Shown: positions 1-10,804 of the stretch, in pieces | How the letters are laid out: every line of letters starts with the position of its first letter | Position numbering within the stretch: the first letter of the stretch is position 1 | NCBI GenBank assembly: GCA_029204225.1 | Contig: CM055095.1 | Span: 60,340,540-60,404,539, forward strand | From: Diphasiastrum complanatum | Lineage: Eukaryota > Streptophyta > Lycopodiopsida > Lycopodiales > Lycopodiaceae | Direction: 5' to 3' | DNA length: 64,000 nucleotides | Made by a program: the position numbers and the translations under genes | Notes under the pieces: model-generated | Seen by the model: the letters and a program-made list of their open reading frames with translations, nothing else | What the model was told of the DNA's origin: nothing | Database searches by the model: none

Positions 1-199
1 GCTATTCCATCTTCCGAGATTCACCATGAGGCTTACACAGTTTCTACTTGACAATATTGACTAATATTCCTTGGCTCTCATACTCGGCTCTCAGTCTTCA
101 TTCGTCTCGCCTTTTCAGAGACCTCATCGGTCTAAGGTGAGTGGTGCTCTTGGGTAGCACTGGCCGAGCATCATGGGGATTCGTCAGAATCGGCCAACA
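1..199 (-). repeat. R2 LTR-like repeat, copy A (runs off window)
   Basis: Reverse complement of sequence starting TGTTGGCC. The same end is seen at 8351, 32621 (minus) and 38563. In all copies it carries the segment with AGAGCACCACT and the GAGACCTC block. The copy continues beyond the left edge of the window. Confidence 0.6.
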
Positions 200-342
200 C
201 CTGGCAATGAGTGGCGGATGTCACGAGCTATGCAGGGACCGGATTATTTGTGGTAACGGTCCAACCAATAAACCACTACCTCACATAATTGATGGTCGAC
301 CGATTCTTTTAGGTGTTGTGTATCTCTTCTACTCTCATTCTT

Positions 343-344
<2 letters not shown>

Positions 345-402
<58 letters not shown>
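345..402. repeat. (CT)n microsatellite
   Basis: Uninterrupted CT dinucleotides. Translations across it give SLSLSL or REREREs and are artefacts. Confidence 0.95.
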
Positions 403-404
<2 letters not shown>

Positions 405-447
405 AAGAGAGCTCTCACTTTGTCTCGTGCGTGCAATTCACAGCAAA

Positions 448-450
<3 letters not shown>

Positions 451-524
<74 letters not shown>
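451..524. repeat. (CT)n microsatellite
   Basis: Second CT array in the same LTR, separated from the first by the segment containing GCGTGCAATTCACAGC, which recurs beside many GA arrays in this window. Confidence 0.95.
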
Positions 525-528
<4 letters not shown>

Positions 529-818
529 CCTCACTACATGATTCTAGTCTAAGCATACCAATCAAAGCAACAACACAAGGGAACGGGTGGTGGATAAACC
601 AACCCAACCAAACCTAGATGGTACGGATCTAGCCCCCAAGCTATGGATCAATCAGAATCATGGAAAGAGAAATGCATGTAGCTACCAATACCAGAATTAA
701 TTATGACCATGTACACATAAGGGCCCCAATTCCCTTATAGTCGCAATTAACTTACAAGTTGTTGGTCTACCGGTCCCTAGAGTGGACACGCTACCCGAGA
801 CCAGTCATGGGCATGACA

Positions 819-1110
819 TTATTCCCCCCTTATTCAAGTTCTATCCTCAGAACTTAAAAGTGAGAAAGTTCCTCCTTCACGAAATCCATGGAAATACTAT
901 CCCATCTCTTATTTGGGATATCCAACGGATGCAACAATCTTCCGGCCTTATGGCATTCAACTTTATTCAACTGGCATTAGTCACACTTGACCACATAAGA
1001 TTCTACAAAGGGCTTGAGTTTTGGCCAATAAAAGTCCCTTCATACCAAATCTAATGTACGATGTATGTCGGGATGTCCTGCGCATGGTGAGTCATGACAT
1101 TCAACATTGT
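819..1110 (-). pseudogene. Ty3/gypsy integrase zinc-binding fragment, copy A
   Basis: The minus-strand translation resembles the H2C2 integrase N-terminus: HDSPCAGHP, then RDFYWPKLKPFVE, then CDQCQ and WDSISMDFVKE. Coding stops abruptly and is followed within about 40 bp by a polypurine tract and LTR, so the rest of the integrase is deleted. The fragment sits just downstream of ORF-X in copies A, B and C. Confidence 0.7.
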
Positions 1111-1194
1111 ATCAGTTAATTTTGGACTTTGGCAATTTTTTCAAAAATGGATTTGAGAATTTGAGACAATGTTCATTTACAAAAATTCGATAAT

Positions 1195-2430
1195 TTAGCA
1201 GTATGTGAACCACGTTTGAATTGGGTATGACATGATTGTGTTATGTAAAACACATGCATACACAAATATTATAAAACTTCTCATAAACATATCATATGTC
1301 AAAAACCTTTTCAAATCAATTAAAAAGTATATAACATTCATCAAAAAATGACACATTAATAGTATATCGATAGTCACAATAGTGCGACCGATGCTATTCA
1401 TGAGCTCTGCCACACAATATGACATTCTATATAAGCACACAAACCAACTTGGAGCACAAAAGGATTCGATAATGCTGCTAACACCTCGCCAATGCTTTGC
1501 TTTCTTTTTGTGATTGGCTTACATGACACAAAATGTTTTGCCGATTTTTCACTATCTCCGAGACACAATCTCAAGAGTTTAAATTTGTCTTGCACACACT
1601 AGCTGACATCATTCGGGGACTCACCATTGTAAAGAACAAACAAAACAGGCTGCAAGTTTGGAATAGTTATATTATTCTCTTTCAATGGAGGTGTCAGCTC
1701 GTAGTAACCCTCAAAAACAGAACAACATACATCATGCATTGCTTTGATGCTTGATTTGATACCCTCTTTCCTGTTGTGATCCAGAAAGAGAACAATCACA
1801 CAGACATTGTGTTTTGGCGTGAGAGTTGTCAAACAATGGCAGACCATTGACAAAATGTAATTGAAGTCTAAAGACTCAAAGTTATCAAATATATACAATG
1901 TGGGATGCTCCCACAACGAAGAAGGAAGTGTCATGAAACTTGAGTCTTCAACTCCACAACAGATGGCCTCCTCATTTTTTGAAGTTTTTACTTTGTAGAA
2001 GAACCTCCATTTGGTGCTACTAGAGGTCCCAGTTTCGTGCTTAGTATTGTGGACGACAAGATATTTTTGTTTAATATTTTCTGCAGCTACTCTCAAGGGA
2101 ATAGGTATAACACCAATCAATTTTGAAGTTATACCTTTGCCTTTTCCATAGTGTGCTCTAACCCAATTCCGACAAAAAGTCGGGTCGATGATTTATGAGA
2201 GTTGTGTCATGCTCTCTTTATTGTAGTCCACATCTGAAGGCAAGTCTTCTTCTGTAGTGCAAATTCTGTACAACACTTTGTGCAACCATCTCACGAATCA
2301 TAAGAAGAACTCCTTCATCAATGTATTTTTCTCTATTTTTTCTTCCAAAATACAATTCTCCATTTACAAGCTTCTTTAGGATACGATTGCACATGGCGTT
2401 CGGCATATACCTCAAACATCTGAACTTCAA
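1195..2430 (-). pseudogene. ORF-X copy A (unrecognised conserved reading frame)
   Basis: I do not recognise this protein. It runs on from the transposase DUF4216-like exon: block KFRCLRYMPNAMC, then FGRKNREKYIDEG, then YGKGKGITSKL, then PTLYIFDNFESLDF, then MVCHCLTTLTPKHNVC, then DHNRKEGIKSSIKA. The last blocks form two long open stretches (about 173 and 65 codons). A 2-bp loss relative to copy D breaks the frame after the VVQNL block, and a second shift near CKPITKRK puts the last 80 codons (VCLYRMSYCVAELMN, then a hydrophobic run) in another frame. No signal peptide or clear catalytic motif is visible. It may be the second gene of the CACTA element or a captured host gene. Confidence 0.5.
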
Positions 2431-3055
2431 ATCTTCCATTTCATTTTCAACATATGCATTTTCGAATACATGTCTTGAGCATGGCTTAATTTGAACAACA
2501 TACCACCAATCTTTGTTTAATCGATCTGGTTGAAAAAATACCTGCACATTTAGCTATGTTAGGATTAGATATTTGTTATGCTCACATTTTAATTCACAAT
2601 AGATAGATGTAATGAAAAAGTAGTGTAGATGACTAATATAACATTGATCACAATTGACAAAAAGAAAAAATGTGAAATTCATACACACCTATTCACAATG
2701 ACGAGGCAACACCAATGTGTCTGAAAAGTCCATGCTTAATGTCTTGGTTGAATCGATAGCAAAAAATCCACTACGATCTTTTTTTACAGTTGCATTTGAC
2801 ACTCTATAGTTGATTTTGAACCATTTCACGTCAAACAACAAATATACCCATTTCACCAAAACACACCTCATATATGGCTTGTATGGTTCCTGCATACTCA
2901 AGCTCTCCATAAATTGGACTTTGATCTCGAGCACTACTCCGACTTTCTTGATGGAAGTAAGCCATGACACCACAATCATAAGTTCGTCGTTTCATATCAA
3001 TTGATTCAATGCGATGATGACGACCATATGCCCACATTGCACTATAGTCAATCAT
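2431..3055 (-). pseudogene. DUF4216-like C-terminal domain of TNP2 transposase
   Basis: Blocks YGELEYAGTIQAIYEV, then VYLLFDVKWFKINYRV, then DTLVLPRHCE, continuing after an intron with VFFQPDRLNKDWWYVV. This is the usual ending of TNP2 proteins. A GT-AG intron of about 140 bp (roughly 2552-2690) separates the last two blocks. The codon at the exon end is TAG where a CAG (Gln) would give the expected QVFF. Copy C has the same TAG. Confidence 0.65.
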
Positions 3056-3092
3056 CGTACAAATTAGAATTGTTCACTTAAAAAAAATAGAG

Positions 3093-3900
3093 TTATAGAC
3101 AAACCTTCCAATGACATCCTCTTGCAAATTCCCATTCTGTGTCAGATATGAATTGTCCCTTTGATCTTACTTGTTGGAGTGTATCAACCATCCGGTCTAT
3201 AGTGCATTGGTTGGGCAATGGCTCAAGATCATGTGAAGGTGTAGCTCGACCTCTACGCCTATTGCGTCGGTGTCGATTTCTAGTCAATACTCTCTTTTTT
3301 TTTCTTCATATAATTCCAACCATTTATCCATTACTCCTAAATTATATAGCATGAAGGTTGAAATTTTTTCTCTCAAAATAGGTGTCATTTATTTAAGAGT
3401 ACCCATACCTTGAGGTTTTTCACCTTCACCTCATTGCTTTCCTCATCATGCCAGTGTCGTGGAGCAGATAGATCTATTTGAAACAAAACTTCGGTAACAT
3501 AAAATAGAGATTCTTGCACTAACCATCCCTCTGACATGCTTCCCTCTGGCCTTGCCTTCTAACGCACAAAATCTTTCAACACTTTCATGAATCTCTCCAA
3601 GAAAAACATCCACCAACATAAAACTTTAACACATCAATGAGAACATTCTGTTATTTATATTTTGAAAGAATTATACTACATTTATTGAAACCACTAAAAT
3701 CAAATTCAAGTGTATTATACCTTGAGTCCACAGGACCAATAATACCAACTTCTTGGACCAGGTGCACAAGCAGATGCACCTGTATGTCTAGGATAGAAGT
3801 TGGAAAATCCCTCTCAAGCATACATACAGCCTCCACCATATCTTCTTGTTTTGTTTGCACGTCTATCTCACGAATCTCTTGCCACACATCCATCTACATC
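3093..3900 (-). pseudogene. DUF4218-like domain and linker of TNP2 transposase
   Basis: The minus strand at 3651-3893 reads AVCMLERDFPTSILDIQVHLLVHLVQEVG followed closely by GPVDSRYN, matching the conserved Leu-Glu-x-x-Phe-Pro-Pro / HL-x-x-HL core of DUF4218, which follows the catalytic region in TNP2 proteins. The continuation (about 3400-3560) holds SEGWLVQESLFYVTE, also typical. An Arg-rich segment at 3093-3287 joins it to the DUF4216-like part. Stops between blocks show the gene is dead. Confidence 0.65.
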
Positions 3901-4029
3901 ATGTTTGTAGTATAACTAGATTTTAGTACATTCATATTATTTTATCAAACTTGTATTAGAAAAAAAACACGCAATTTCATAAGATATCGATGTAAACAAA
4001 AAAAATTAAGTACCTGACAATGGATGCTA

Positions 4030-6140
4030 ATTTGTAAATGGCATCACAAAGTTGATCAGTGAGACAACCACGAATGCACGTTGGAAATATGTACTCGACC
4101 ATCTTCAGAATCATGAGATTTTAGACCATGGAGTTTTCCTTCAGCTGTGAATGATGTTTGTAGTGAATGAGCAAAACTTGTTGGGTGTTCTCATCTCGCA
4201 AATGACTGACCGTACGTACTTATACTTTTCTTTCGTAAGAATTTAAGGGGCTCTTGGAATACTATAGGTACATCCATCAGTACATAATTTTGGCCAATAC
4301 TCTTTTTTTGTTTTTGATTCTTGTAGATCATGCCTGGCAAAAATATTGTCTTTGGTGCCCACCAAGTGTTTCCATATTGATTCACCCACATTTTTGAATA
4401 TGTGCATAGGATCAAGCAAGTGATCAAAAGGTTATTCCAATATGGTAAACAATGAAAGATGGATAGTCTTTTCATACCATCGATTGACTTAGTCTCGGAT
4501 TCAATCCAAAGTTTGTGCCAATCTACCACGAACATTCTCTTTGGAGGCATTCTTGTCTCTGATCTTCCTCCAAAGCCTCTTCTATGAGCATTTCTGAATG
4601 GATGATTTTCATCATGCAAGTACGTGCGATGATTTTCATACACAACTTTGTTTAAATGACGTGATGGCGAGCATCAATATTTGGTCCACAAATGAGACAC
4701 GCGTGATATCCAGAAGTTGTAAAACCTAAAAGAATCAAATCCAATTCGTGTTATAAATAGAATCCTTATAAAGAATAAATATTGCATGCATAAAAAATAA
4801 ATATACAAACATTACAAGTGATTTCATTTTATAGTCACCTGAACAATCGTCCAATCCTGGATAGTCATGCATAGTCCACATTAAAATCGCACGCAACAAA
4901 AATGTTTTGTCTTGAAGTGGATGTGAGATGTCATATGCTTGGACTCCCTTCCATAGTAGTTCCAGTTCTTCAATAAAGTAGATATCCATATTTTTTACGT
5001 TATGTTTTCCAGGAATTAGAATTGCTAGCATGATATGTCCTTTTTTAATGCTTAGCCAAGGTGGAATGTTATAGTTGACCAACACCAGTGGCCAAGTAGA
5101 CCACGTGCTTGACATTTTTCCAAAGGGGTTAACCCCGTCTGTTGCAAATCTTATATTTCTTGTTTCACTTGCGAAACATGGATATTCTTTGTCAATGTGT
5201 TTCCATGCAGGAGAGTCTGAGGGTACTCTCATGATCTCATCCAAAGAACGATGACTAGCATGCCAATTCACAAGTTCTGCAAGAGACTTGCAACGAAACC
5301 ATCGTTGCAATCATGGGATTATTGGAAAGTGTCGTAACACCTTGCATGGGATAGTGGTCCCTTGTAAGTCATCTCGATATCGAGGAGTATTGCATATAGG
5401 ACAAGTTTTAACCCTCGATACTCACCACGATATAAGATGCAATCTTTTGGACAAGCATGATGCAATGTATAGTGCATTCCCAATGCACTCAACATTTTTC
5501 ATGCCTCACCTCTTGTCTCCAACATAGTGTTTCCTTCTGGGAGTAGTTTGTGCAATAACTTGTACATAATGAAATTAATTTTCATAATATAAAATAAAAG
5601 ATCATTAACCCAACTAAAACATTTGATTTGAACAACACATCTATTAAATTCTTTAAAAAAATCTCAATCTTATTTACCCAAATAAGGATGTAACACTTGT
5701 ATCACTCCATTTATTTTTTGCTTGGAGGTTTAATATAAGCAACGAAGCGGCCAAACAAGATGTCTTTGCTCCAGGATATAATGGTGTGTTTGATTCTTCT
5801 CTCAATTTTTTTTCCTCGGCACTAATAAATGATTCACTATCATGTTCAGTGCGTTCTTCCACATCATGATGCTCATAGATGTTATATGAATAGATTCCAT
5901 GGAAAGATCTATGTGAGGTGTGGTGGAGTGAGTGATGTGCGAAATGGAAAGATGCATAACTTCCACATCATCAGGTGTGTAGTGACTAGTGACATCATTA
6001 TGATCGTCAACAAGATCTTCATCTAATGCCAAAGATGATCCAAAATCGATATTTCTTATCTTGTTGATAAGATTGTCAATCGGCGTATTATAAGACATTG
6101 ACACCAATGTATTATTCTGCAAGGGTGAAACATTACACAA
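4030..6140 (-). pseudogene. TNP2-type transposase core (CACTA)
   Basis: In minus-strand order: acidic N-terminus (6140-5802); LREESNTPLYPGAKTSCLAA and NKWSDTS (5862-5674), the TNP2 block before the zinc finger; CPKDCILYRGEY and CPICNTPRYRDD (about 5510-5360), the CPxC finger; LQRWFRCKSLAELVNWHA; RFATDGVNPFGKMSSTWSTW and LVNYNIPPWL (5310-5040), the hallmark motif; LLWKGVQAYDI; ILMWTMHDYPGL. Then HRTYLHDENHPFRNAHRR and KRLSIFHCLPYWN (4643-4430). The intact protein would cut and rejoin element ends. Frameshifts near 5310, 4735, 4640 and 4430 make this copy inactive. The family call is firm. Confidence 0.8.
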
Positions 6141-6483
6141 GCATTAGTTTTATATTTTTCAAAAAAATTATAAATATGTGTATGATAAGAACAGTACTAA
6201 ATAGTCAAAATGTACCTCCAAATCCACATTGGGCTCCTCAATGTGCTTTCCAAACTTCCACAAATGTTGCGCCACTATTCATCTTTCTCGAATTTTCAAT
6301 CCTTTGCATTGTTCGCACTCGCAATATATCTTTTCATTGTACCTTTGTTGATACGAATTTCATTTTACAATTACAAAAATGATTAGCTTAATGTTACAAG
6401 CTAATTTATATGTGTATAATCCTAAGTCTTAAACAAATACTTATATAGTACCTGTGATTTAGGTCGAGGCTGGGCACCAGAAC

Positions 6484-7184
6484 CAATGGTCTGCCATTGT
6501 TTGACAACTCTCACACCACAACACAAAGTCTGTGCGATTGTTTTCTTTCTGGATCACAACAGGAAAGAGGGTATCAAATCAAGCATCAAAGCAATGCATG
6601 ATGTACGTTGTTATGTTTTTGAGGGTTACTACGAGCTGGCAACTCCATTGAAAGAGAATAATATAATTATTCCGAACTTGCAACCTGTTCTATTTGTTCT
6701 TTACAATGCTGAGTCCCCGGATGATGTCAATAAATGCATGCAAAGCAAATTTAAACTCTTGAGATTGTGTTTCGGAGATAATGAAAATTCGGCAAAACAT
6801 TTTGTGTCATGTAAGCCAGATCACAAAAAGAAAGCAAAGCATTGGCGAGGTGTTAGGAGCATTATTGAATCCTTTTGTGCTCCAAGTTGGTTTGTGTGCT
6901 TATATAGATTGTCATATTGTGTGGCAGAGCTCATGAACACCATCGGTCGCACTATTGTGACTATCAATATACTATTAATGTGTCATTTTTTGATGAATGT
7001 TATATACTTTTTAATTGATTTGAAAAGGTTTTTGACATATGATATGTTTATGAGAAGTTTTATGATATTTGTGTATGCATGGATTTACAGAACACAATCA
7101 TGTCATACCCAATTCAAACGTGGTTCACATACTGCTAAATTATCGAATTTTTATAAATCTCGAAATTCTCAAGTCCATTTTTGA
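6484..7184 (+). pseudogene. ORF-X copy B (C-terminal part, longest open frame)
   Basis: Open for 232 codons from MVCHCLTTLTPQHKVC through DHNRKEGIKSSIKAMHDV, then FVLYNAESPDDV and CFGDNENSAKHFVSC, into VCLYRLSYCVAELMN and a hydrophobic stretch (ILLMCHFLMNVIYFLIDL). Copies A and C break just before that last part, so B suggests the original frame includes a membrane-like C-terminus. It is cut at its 5' end at 6484, exactly where the CACTA N-terminus ends on the other strand. It has no upstream coding part and is probably not expressed. Confidence 0.45.
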
Positions 7185-7214
7185 AATTGGATTTTGCCAA
7201 AGTTCAAAATTAAT

Positions 7215-7509
7215 TGATACAATGTTGAATGTCATGACTCACCATGCGCAAGACATCCTGACATACATCGTACATTAGATTTGGTACAAAGGGACTTCTA
7301 TTGGCCAAAACTAAGCCCTTTGTAGAATCTTATGTGGCCAAGTGTGACCAATGCCAGTTGAATAAAGCTGAAAGCCATAAGGCTAGTAGATCGTTGCATC
7401 CATTGGATATCCTAAATAAGAGATGGGATAGTATTTCCATGGATTTCGTGAAGGAGGAACATTCCCACTTATAAGTTCTGAGGACAAAACTTGAATAAGG
7501 GGGGAAGAA
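7215..7509 (+). pseudogene. Ty3/gypsy integrase zinc-binding fragment, copy B
   Basis: Same fragment as at 819-1110 and 37490-37782: tract RDFYWPK with frameshift, KCDQCQLNKAESHKA, then HPLDI and WDSISMDFVKEE, followed by a short purine tract and the G1 LTR. Confidence 0.65.
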
Positions 7510-7999
7510 TGTCATGCCCATGACTGGTCTCGGTTAGCGTGTCCACTCTAGGGACCGATAGACCAACAAGTCATAAGCTAATTGTGACTATAAGGGAATT
7601 GGGGCCCTTATGTGTACATGCTCATAATTAATGGTTGTAGGCCTAAACACTTGGTGGTGGAGCTGGTATGGGTCTATCAGTGAGTCATTAGTGAACTGGA
7701 TGACTGGCCCAAATGGGCTGCAGAGGTGTCCAATGAGGTGTCACAGTGCACTACTAGTGGTGCATGGGCCTTGGAGGGTAGAAGTATACCTATTGGGCTC
7801 TCACTAGTATAAGCTTGATTCTGGTATTGGTAGCTACATGCTGCAAGTGTAATTCCTCTTTCTATGATTCTGATTGATCCATAGCTTGGGGGCTAGATCC
7901 GTACCATCTAGGTTTAGTTGGGTTAGTCTATCCACCACCCGTTCCCTTGTGTTGTTACTTTGATTGTTATGCTTAGACTAGAATCATGTAGTCATGACT

Positions 8000-8094
<95 letters not shown>

Positions 8095-8350
8095 GAGAGA
8101 GAGAGACAGAGAATTTTTGCTGTGAATTGCACGCACGAGACAGAGTGAGAGCTCTCTTCTGCGCTCGAGAGAGAGAGAGAGGGAGAGAGAGAGAGAGACC
8201 ATGCACGAGAGGTGTGCTCAGCGTGAGACAAAGAATGGGAGCAGAAGAGGTACACAACACCTAAAAAAATTGGTCGACCATCAATTACGGTTCATTGGTT
8301 GGACCATCCCGTCCTTGCACAACTCGTGGCATCCGCCACTCATTGCTAGG
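7510..8350 (+). repeat. Ty3/gypsy LTR, family G1, copy B
   Basis: Starts TGTCATGCCCATGACTGG after the polypurine tract. It includes the segment around 7640-7830 missing from copy A, then a long (GA)n array and the GTGGCATCCGCCACTCATTG block, where R2 begins. Confidence 0.6.
8004..8111. repeat. (AG)n microsatellite
   Basis: About 88 bp of uninterrupted AG, then a GTGAGAG interruption and short remainder. Confidence 0.95.
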
Positions 8351-8410
8351 TGTTGGCTGATTCTGACGAATCCCCAATATGCTCGGCCAGAGCTACCCAA
8401 GAGCACCACT
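8351..8410 (+). repeat. R2 LTR-like repeat, copy B (60 bp)
   Basis: TGTTGGCTGATTCTGACGAA start, homologous to 38563. It ends at AGAGCACCACT, where the palindrome arm begins. Confidence 0.55.
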
Positions 8411-8429
8411 GCACCACCTGTGGTTGAGG

Positions 8430-9240
8430 TTCATGTCTAGGTTGTCTGGGCAACTCTTGTATGTGGACTTGGTTGTTTCATGGTTGGTATGCATGTGTTG
8501 GTTTTATGAAACAAACGGTTGTCGAGGAGGTTGATAATGTCCCCTCGATTGGTTGTGAGGCTGATTCCTCAGGTTATAATGGCAATAAAGTAATGTATGT
8601 CCCATAAAGTCGCAGATGTCACATTTGATCAATGAAGTATCTGGGACCAGTTGGTATGAAGGGCACTCATTGCCAGTGTGTGCACCTCGACAGTGAGGGC
8701 ACCATGTGTTCTCTCATCTATGGTGGATTTGGCCAGTGGGTAGCTGACCTGGCATCAAACTCTGGATAGACTTAAGAGTGTTTTGAAACTCTTTCGTGAG
8801 TTTCTCCATCTGTTGTTGGCGTTGCTGGTTAAGCAACTCCATCTATGTTTTCCAGAGCTGTTCTCGTGTTTCAAAATTTGGTCGAGCTTCTTGGATAGCG
8901 CGATGTGCTCGCCGTTCACATGGCGCATCTACATCTGAACCCTCATCTTCTTCCCGAATGGCATCAGACATGGCTTGTTTCAATGATGTGTATTCATCAT
9001 TGGAACAAAGTTCACGTCGTATCCATCATGGGAGTCCAACAAGGAACCAAATTATGAGCATAGACTCAGTGGGTTGCTCTTGTACCTGACTTTTTAATCT
9101 TTTAAATCGTTCAATGTAGTCACATACTTTCTCGTCTTTTGTTATTTTGATGTTACTGAGCTTGACAAAAGGACTATCTATCAAGTGACGATCCAGAACA
9201 ACTCTAGAGTACCTTAGGAATGTGAAATTAGCCCTCTTGG
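8430..9240 (-). pseudogene. Retroelement gag fragment (left arm)
   Basis: The minus strand gives LDRHLIDSPFVKLSN, KDEKVCDYIERFKRLKSQ, IIWFLVGLPWWIRRELC, then an acidic/Gln-rich stretch and the zinc-knuckle-like region. This is a retrotransposon gag-type capsid region, probably gypsy. The frame is open through DYIERFKRL, where the right-arm copy has a TGA. Pro, RT and integrase are absent: the arm ends at 8411 inside the gene. Confidence 0.6.
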
Positions 9241-9269
9241 ACTCTTTGGTAACTTAACTCGTGGGATTC

Positions 9270-9790
9270 GTTGTTCAGAATGCAGTTGTTACGGTGGAAT
9301 ACGGTCTCTACGGGTTACGGTTGTGCAGTTGGAATGCGGTTGTTGGTGGTTGAATGCGGGCGCTAAAAGTGCAGTCGGGGTGCGATCGGTTTGTAGTGGA
9401 ATGTCGTATGTGTGGTTCAAAGGCAAATAGAGATGGTGTGTCATTGAATGTGGATGTTGTGGTTGATTGTGATTTAGTGTAGTGTGTTGTGATCTGTTGT
9501 GGTCTCCACGGTTCAAGGGTGTAGGCAGGTGGTGTGCGGGTGTTTACTGTCGAATGCAGTGGGAATGTGACCTGTTGCGGTGGTGATGCTTGTGTGATGG
9601 TTGAAAAGTGGATTCGGTTGGATTGAGAGCTGGTTGCATTTGATGTGGGTGGGACGGTTCACGGGAGTGGCAGTTGAATACGGTGTGTTTGCGGGTGGGA
9701 TTGTTCATGGGAGTGGCAGTTGAATACGATCTGTTTGAGGTCGCTACGGTGCAAGAGTCGACCCTATGGTTGTAATGCGGTTGTTACGGC
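9270..9790. repeat. Degenerate ACCGCATT-type repeat region (left arm)
   Basis: The minus strand repeats variants of CAACCGCATTC, CCACTCCCGTGAAC and GTAGCGACC at irregular spacing. Stop codons are rare by chance, so short spurious ORFs appear. The mirror region is 28290-28905. Confidence 0.7.
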
Positions 9791-9899
9791 CCAATGCAGA
9801 TGCAGGCTCGTGTACTTGCTTTCGTTTACAGTGGTGCAACTTGTGGATCTGATGTATGTCGTGCTCGTCAGTTCTTATCGTCGTTGAAAAGTTTTGTGG

Positions 9900-10180
9900 T
9901 CTAGCGTGGATCTGGTTTGGTTGAGATTGTGAGGAATCCCTTCGGTCGAGATTGGACCTAGACCCTCTGGTCAAGATTGGACCCAAAACTCTTCGATTGA
10001 GATTTGATAAAATCTCGTCGGTCGATATTGGACCCAGAATCTCCTCGGTCGAGATTTGAGCAATGGGTTTTGGCTGAGATTTGAAAGATCGTTTCGCTCC
10101 GGTTGAGTTTTGAAAGATTGCTTCAGCTCCGGTTGAGGTTTGAAAGGGCACTTTGGCTCCGGTTGAGATTTGAACAAGAT
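9900..10180. repeat. Tandem ~30-bp repeat, TCTCAACCGGAGC type (left arm)
   Basis: About nine degenerate units on the minus strand around TTCAAATCTCAACCGGAGC and CCAATCTCGACCGA. The matching block on the plus strand is 27830-28140. Confidence 0.75.
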
Positions 10181-10644
10181 TTTACATATTTATTGGCCCA
10201 AGCATGGCATCTTGTGAGTATAAGCCCATCTTGAAGAGCCGTCAGTAGACAAGTTGCATTAGGCCCCAACTATGTCACCTTGCGTGCATAAGTCCAACTT
10301 GTGGTGCCATTAGTCACTAGGCGGCAAGGAACCATTTTTTGCAAGTCTCGAGGTATAAACTTAGACTTAAAAAAGCATGCAAAAGTCAATGTCAAGATTC
10401 CAATACAAGAACTTGCATCCTATATTGAGACTTGGAATGCCTTGTCCCATAAGTAAGTGTGGAAAAGGAACTCTATGTAATTTCTATCCTCAATGCAAGA
10501 GAGCTAAGTGCTACCATTTTGGGTCCACTTGTGTGCTTCTCTAAGATCTATCATCTCGAACTCTTGGGATAACATCATCTTCGTATCCTTTGTTAGAGCA
10601 ATATTGTTGCCAAACAACAATGTCTTGTGCGTGTAATTCACAGC

Positions 10645-10650
<6 letters not shown>

Positions 10651-10716
<66 letters not shown>

Positions 10717-10765
10717 GTGAATATCTCATTGTCTCTCTCTATCTCTCATGTGTGCAACAAAGAGC

Positions 10766-10801
<36 letters not shown>
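10651..10801. repeat. (CT)n microsatellites flanking a short spacer
   Basis: CT arrays at 10651-10713 and 10771-10801, separated by a spacer with TGTGCAACAAAGAGCAAA that also occurs near 27235 and 56400. Confidence 0.9.

Positions 10802-10804
<3 letters not shown>

Larger units (their letters stand above)
200..818 (-). repeat. Ty3/gypsy LTR, family G1, copy A
   Basis: On the minus strand it starts TGTCATGCCCATGACTGG directly after a polypurine tract (AATAAGGGGGGAATAA-like), the usual layout of a 3' LTR. Other copies start at 7510 and 37783. This copy lacks about 200 bp that B and C have (7640-7830 in B). It holds two (CT)n arrays and is cut by R2 at its far end. Confidence 0.6.
2431..6480 (-). 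mobile_element. CACTA/En-Spm transposase region (decayed)
   Basis: TNP2-type blocks lie in the normal order on the minus strand: N-terminal region, CPxC zinc-finger segment, transposase core, DUF4218-like block, DUF4216-like block. Many frameshifts and stops interrupt it. No CACTA terminal inverted repeat could be assigned, because both ends run into ORF-X or retroelement sequence. Inverted copies of the ORF-X block flank it (1-1860 and 6484-8410). Confidence 0.8.

Noticed and set aside
141-617. Ser/Leu-rich and Arg/Glu-rich ORFs over (CT)n and (GA)n arrays (here and at 7984, 10541, 27081, 38171, 39824, 51740, 52716, 55961)
   Set aside because: They are translations of dinucleotide repeats, which have no stops in several frames on both strands.
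782-1054. Plus-strand 90-codon ORF
   Set aside because: Antisense shadow of the gypsy integrase fragment and its LTR.
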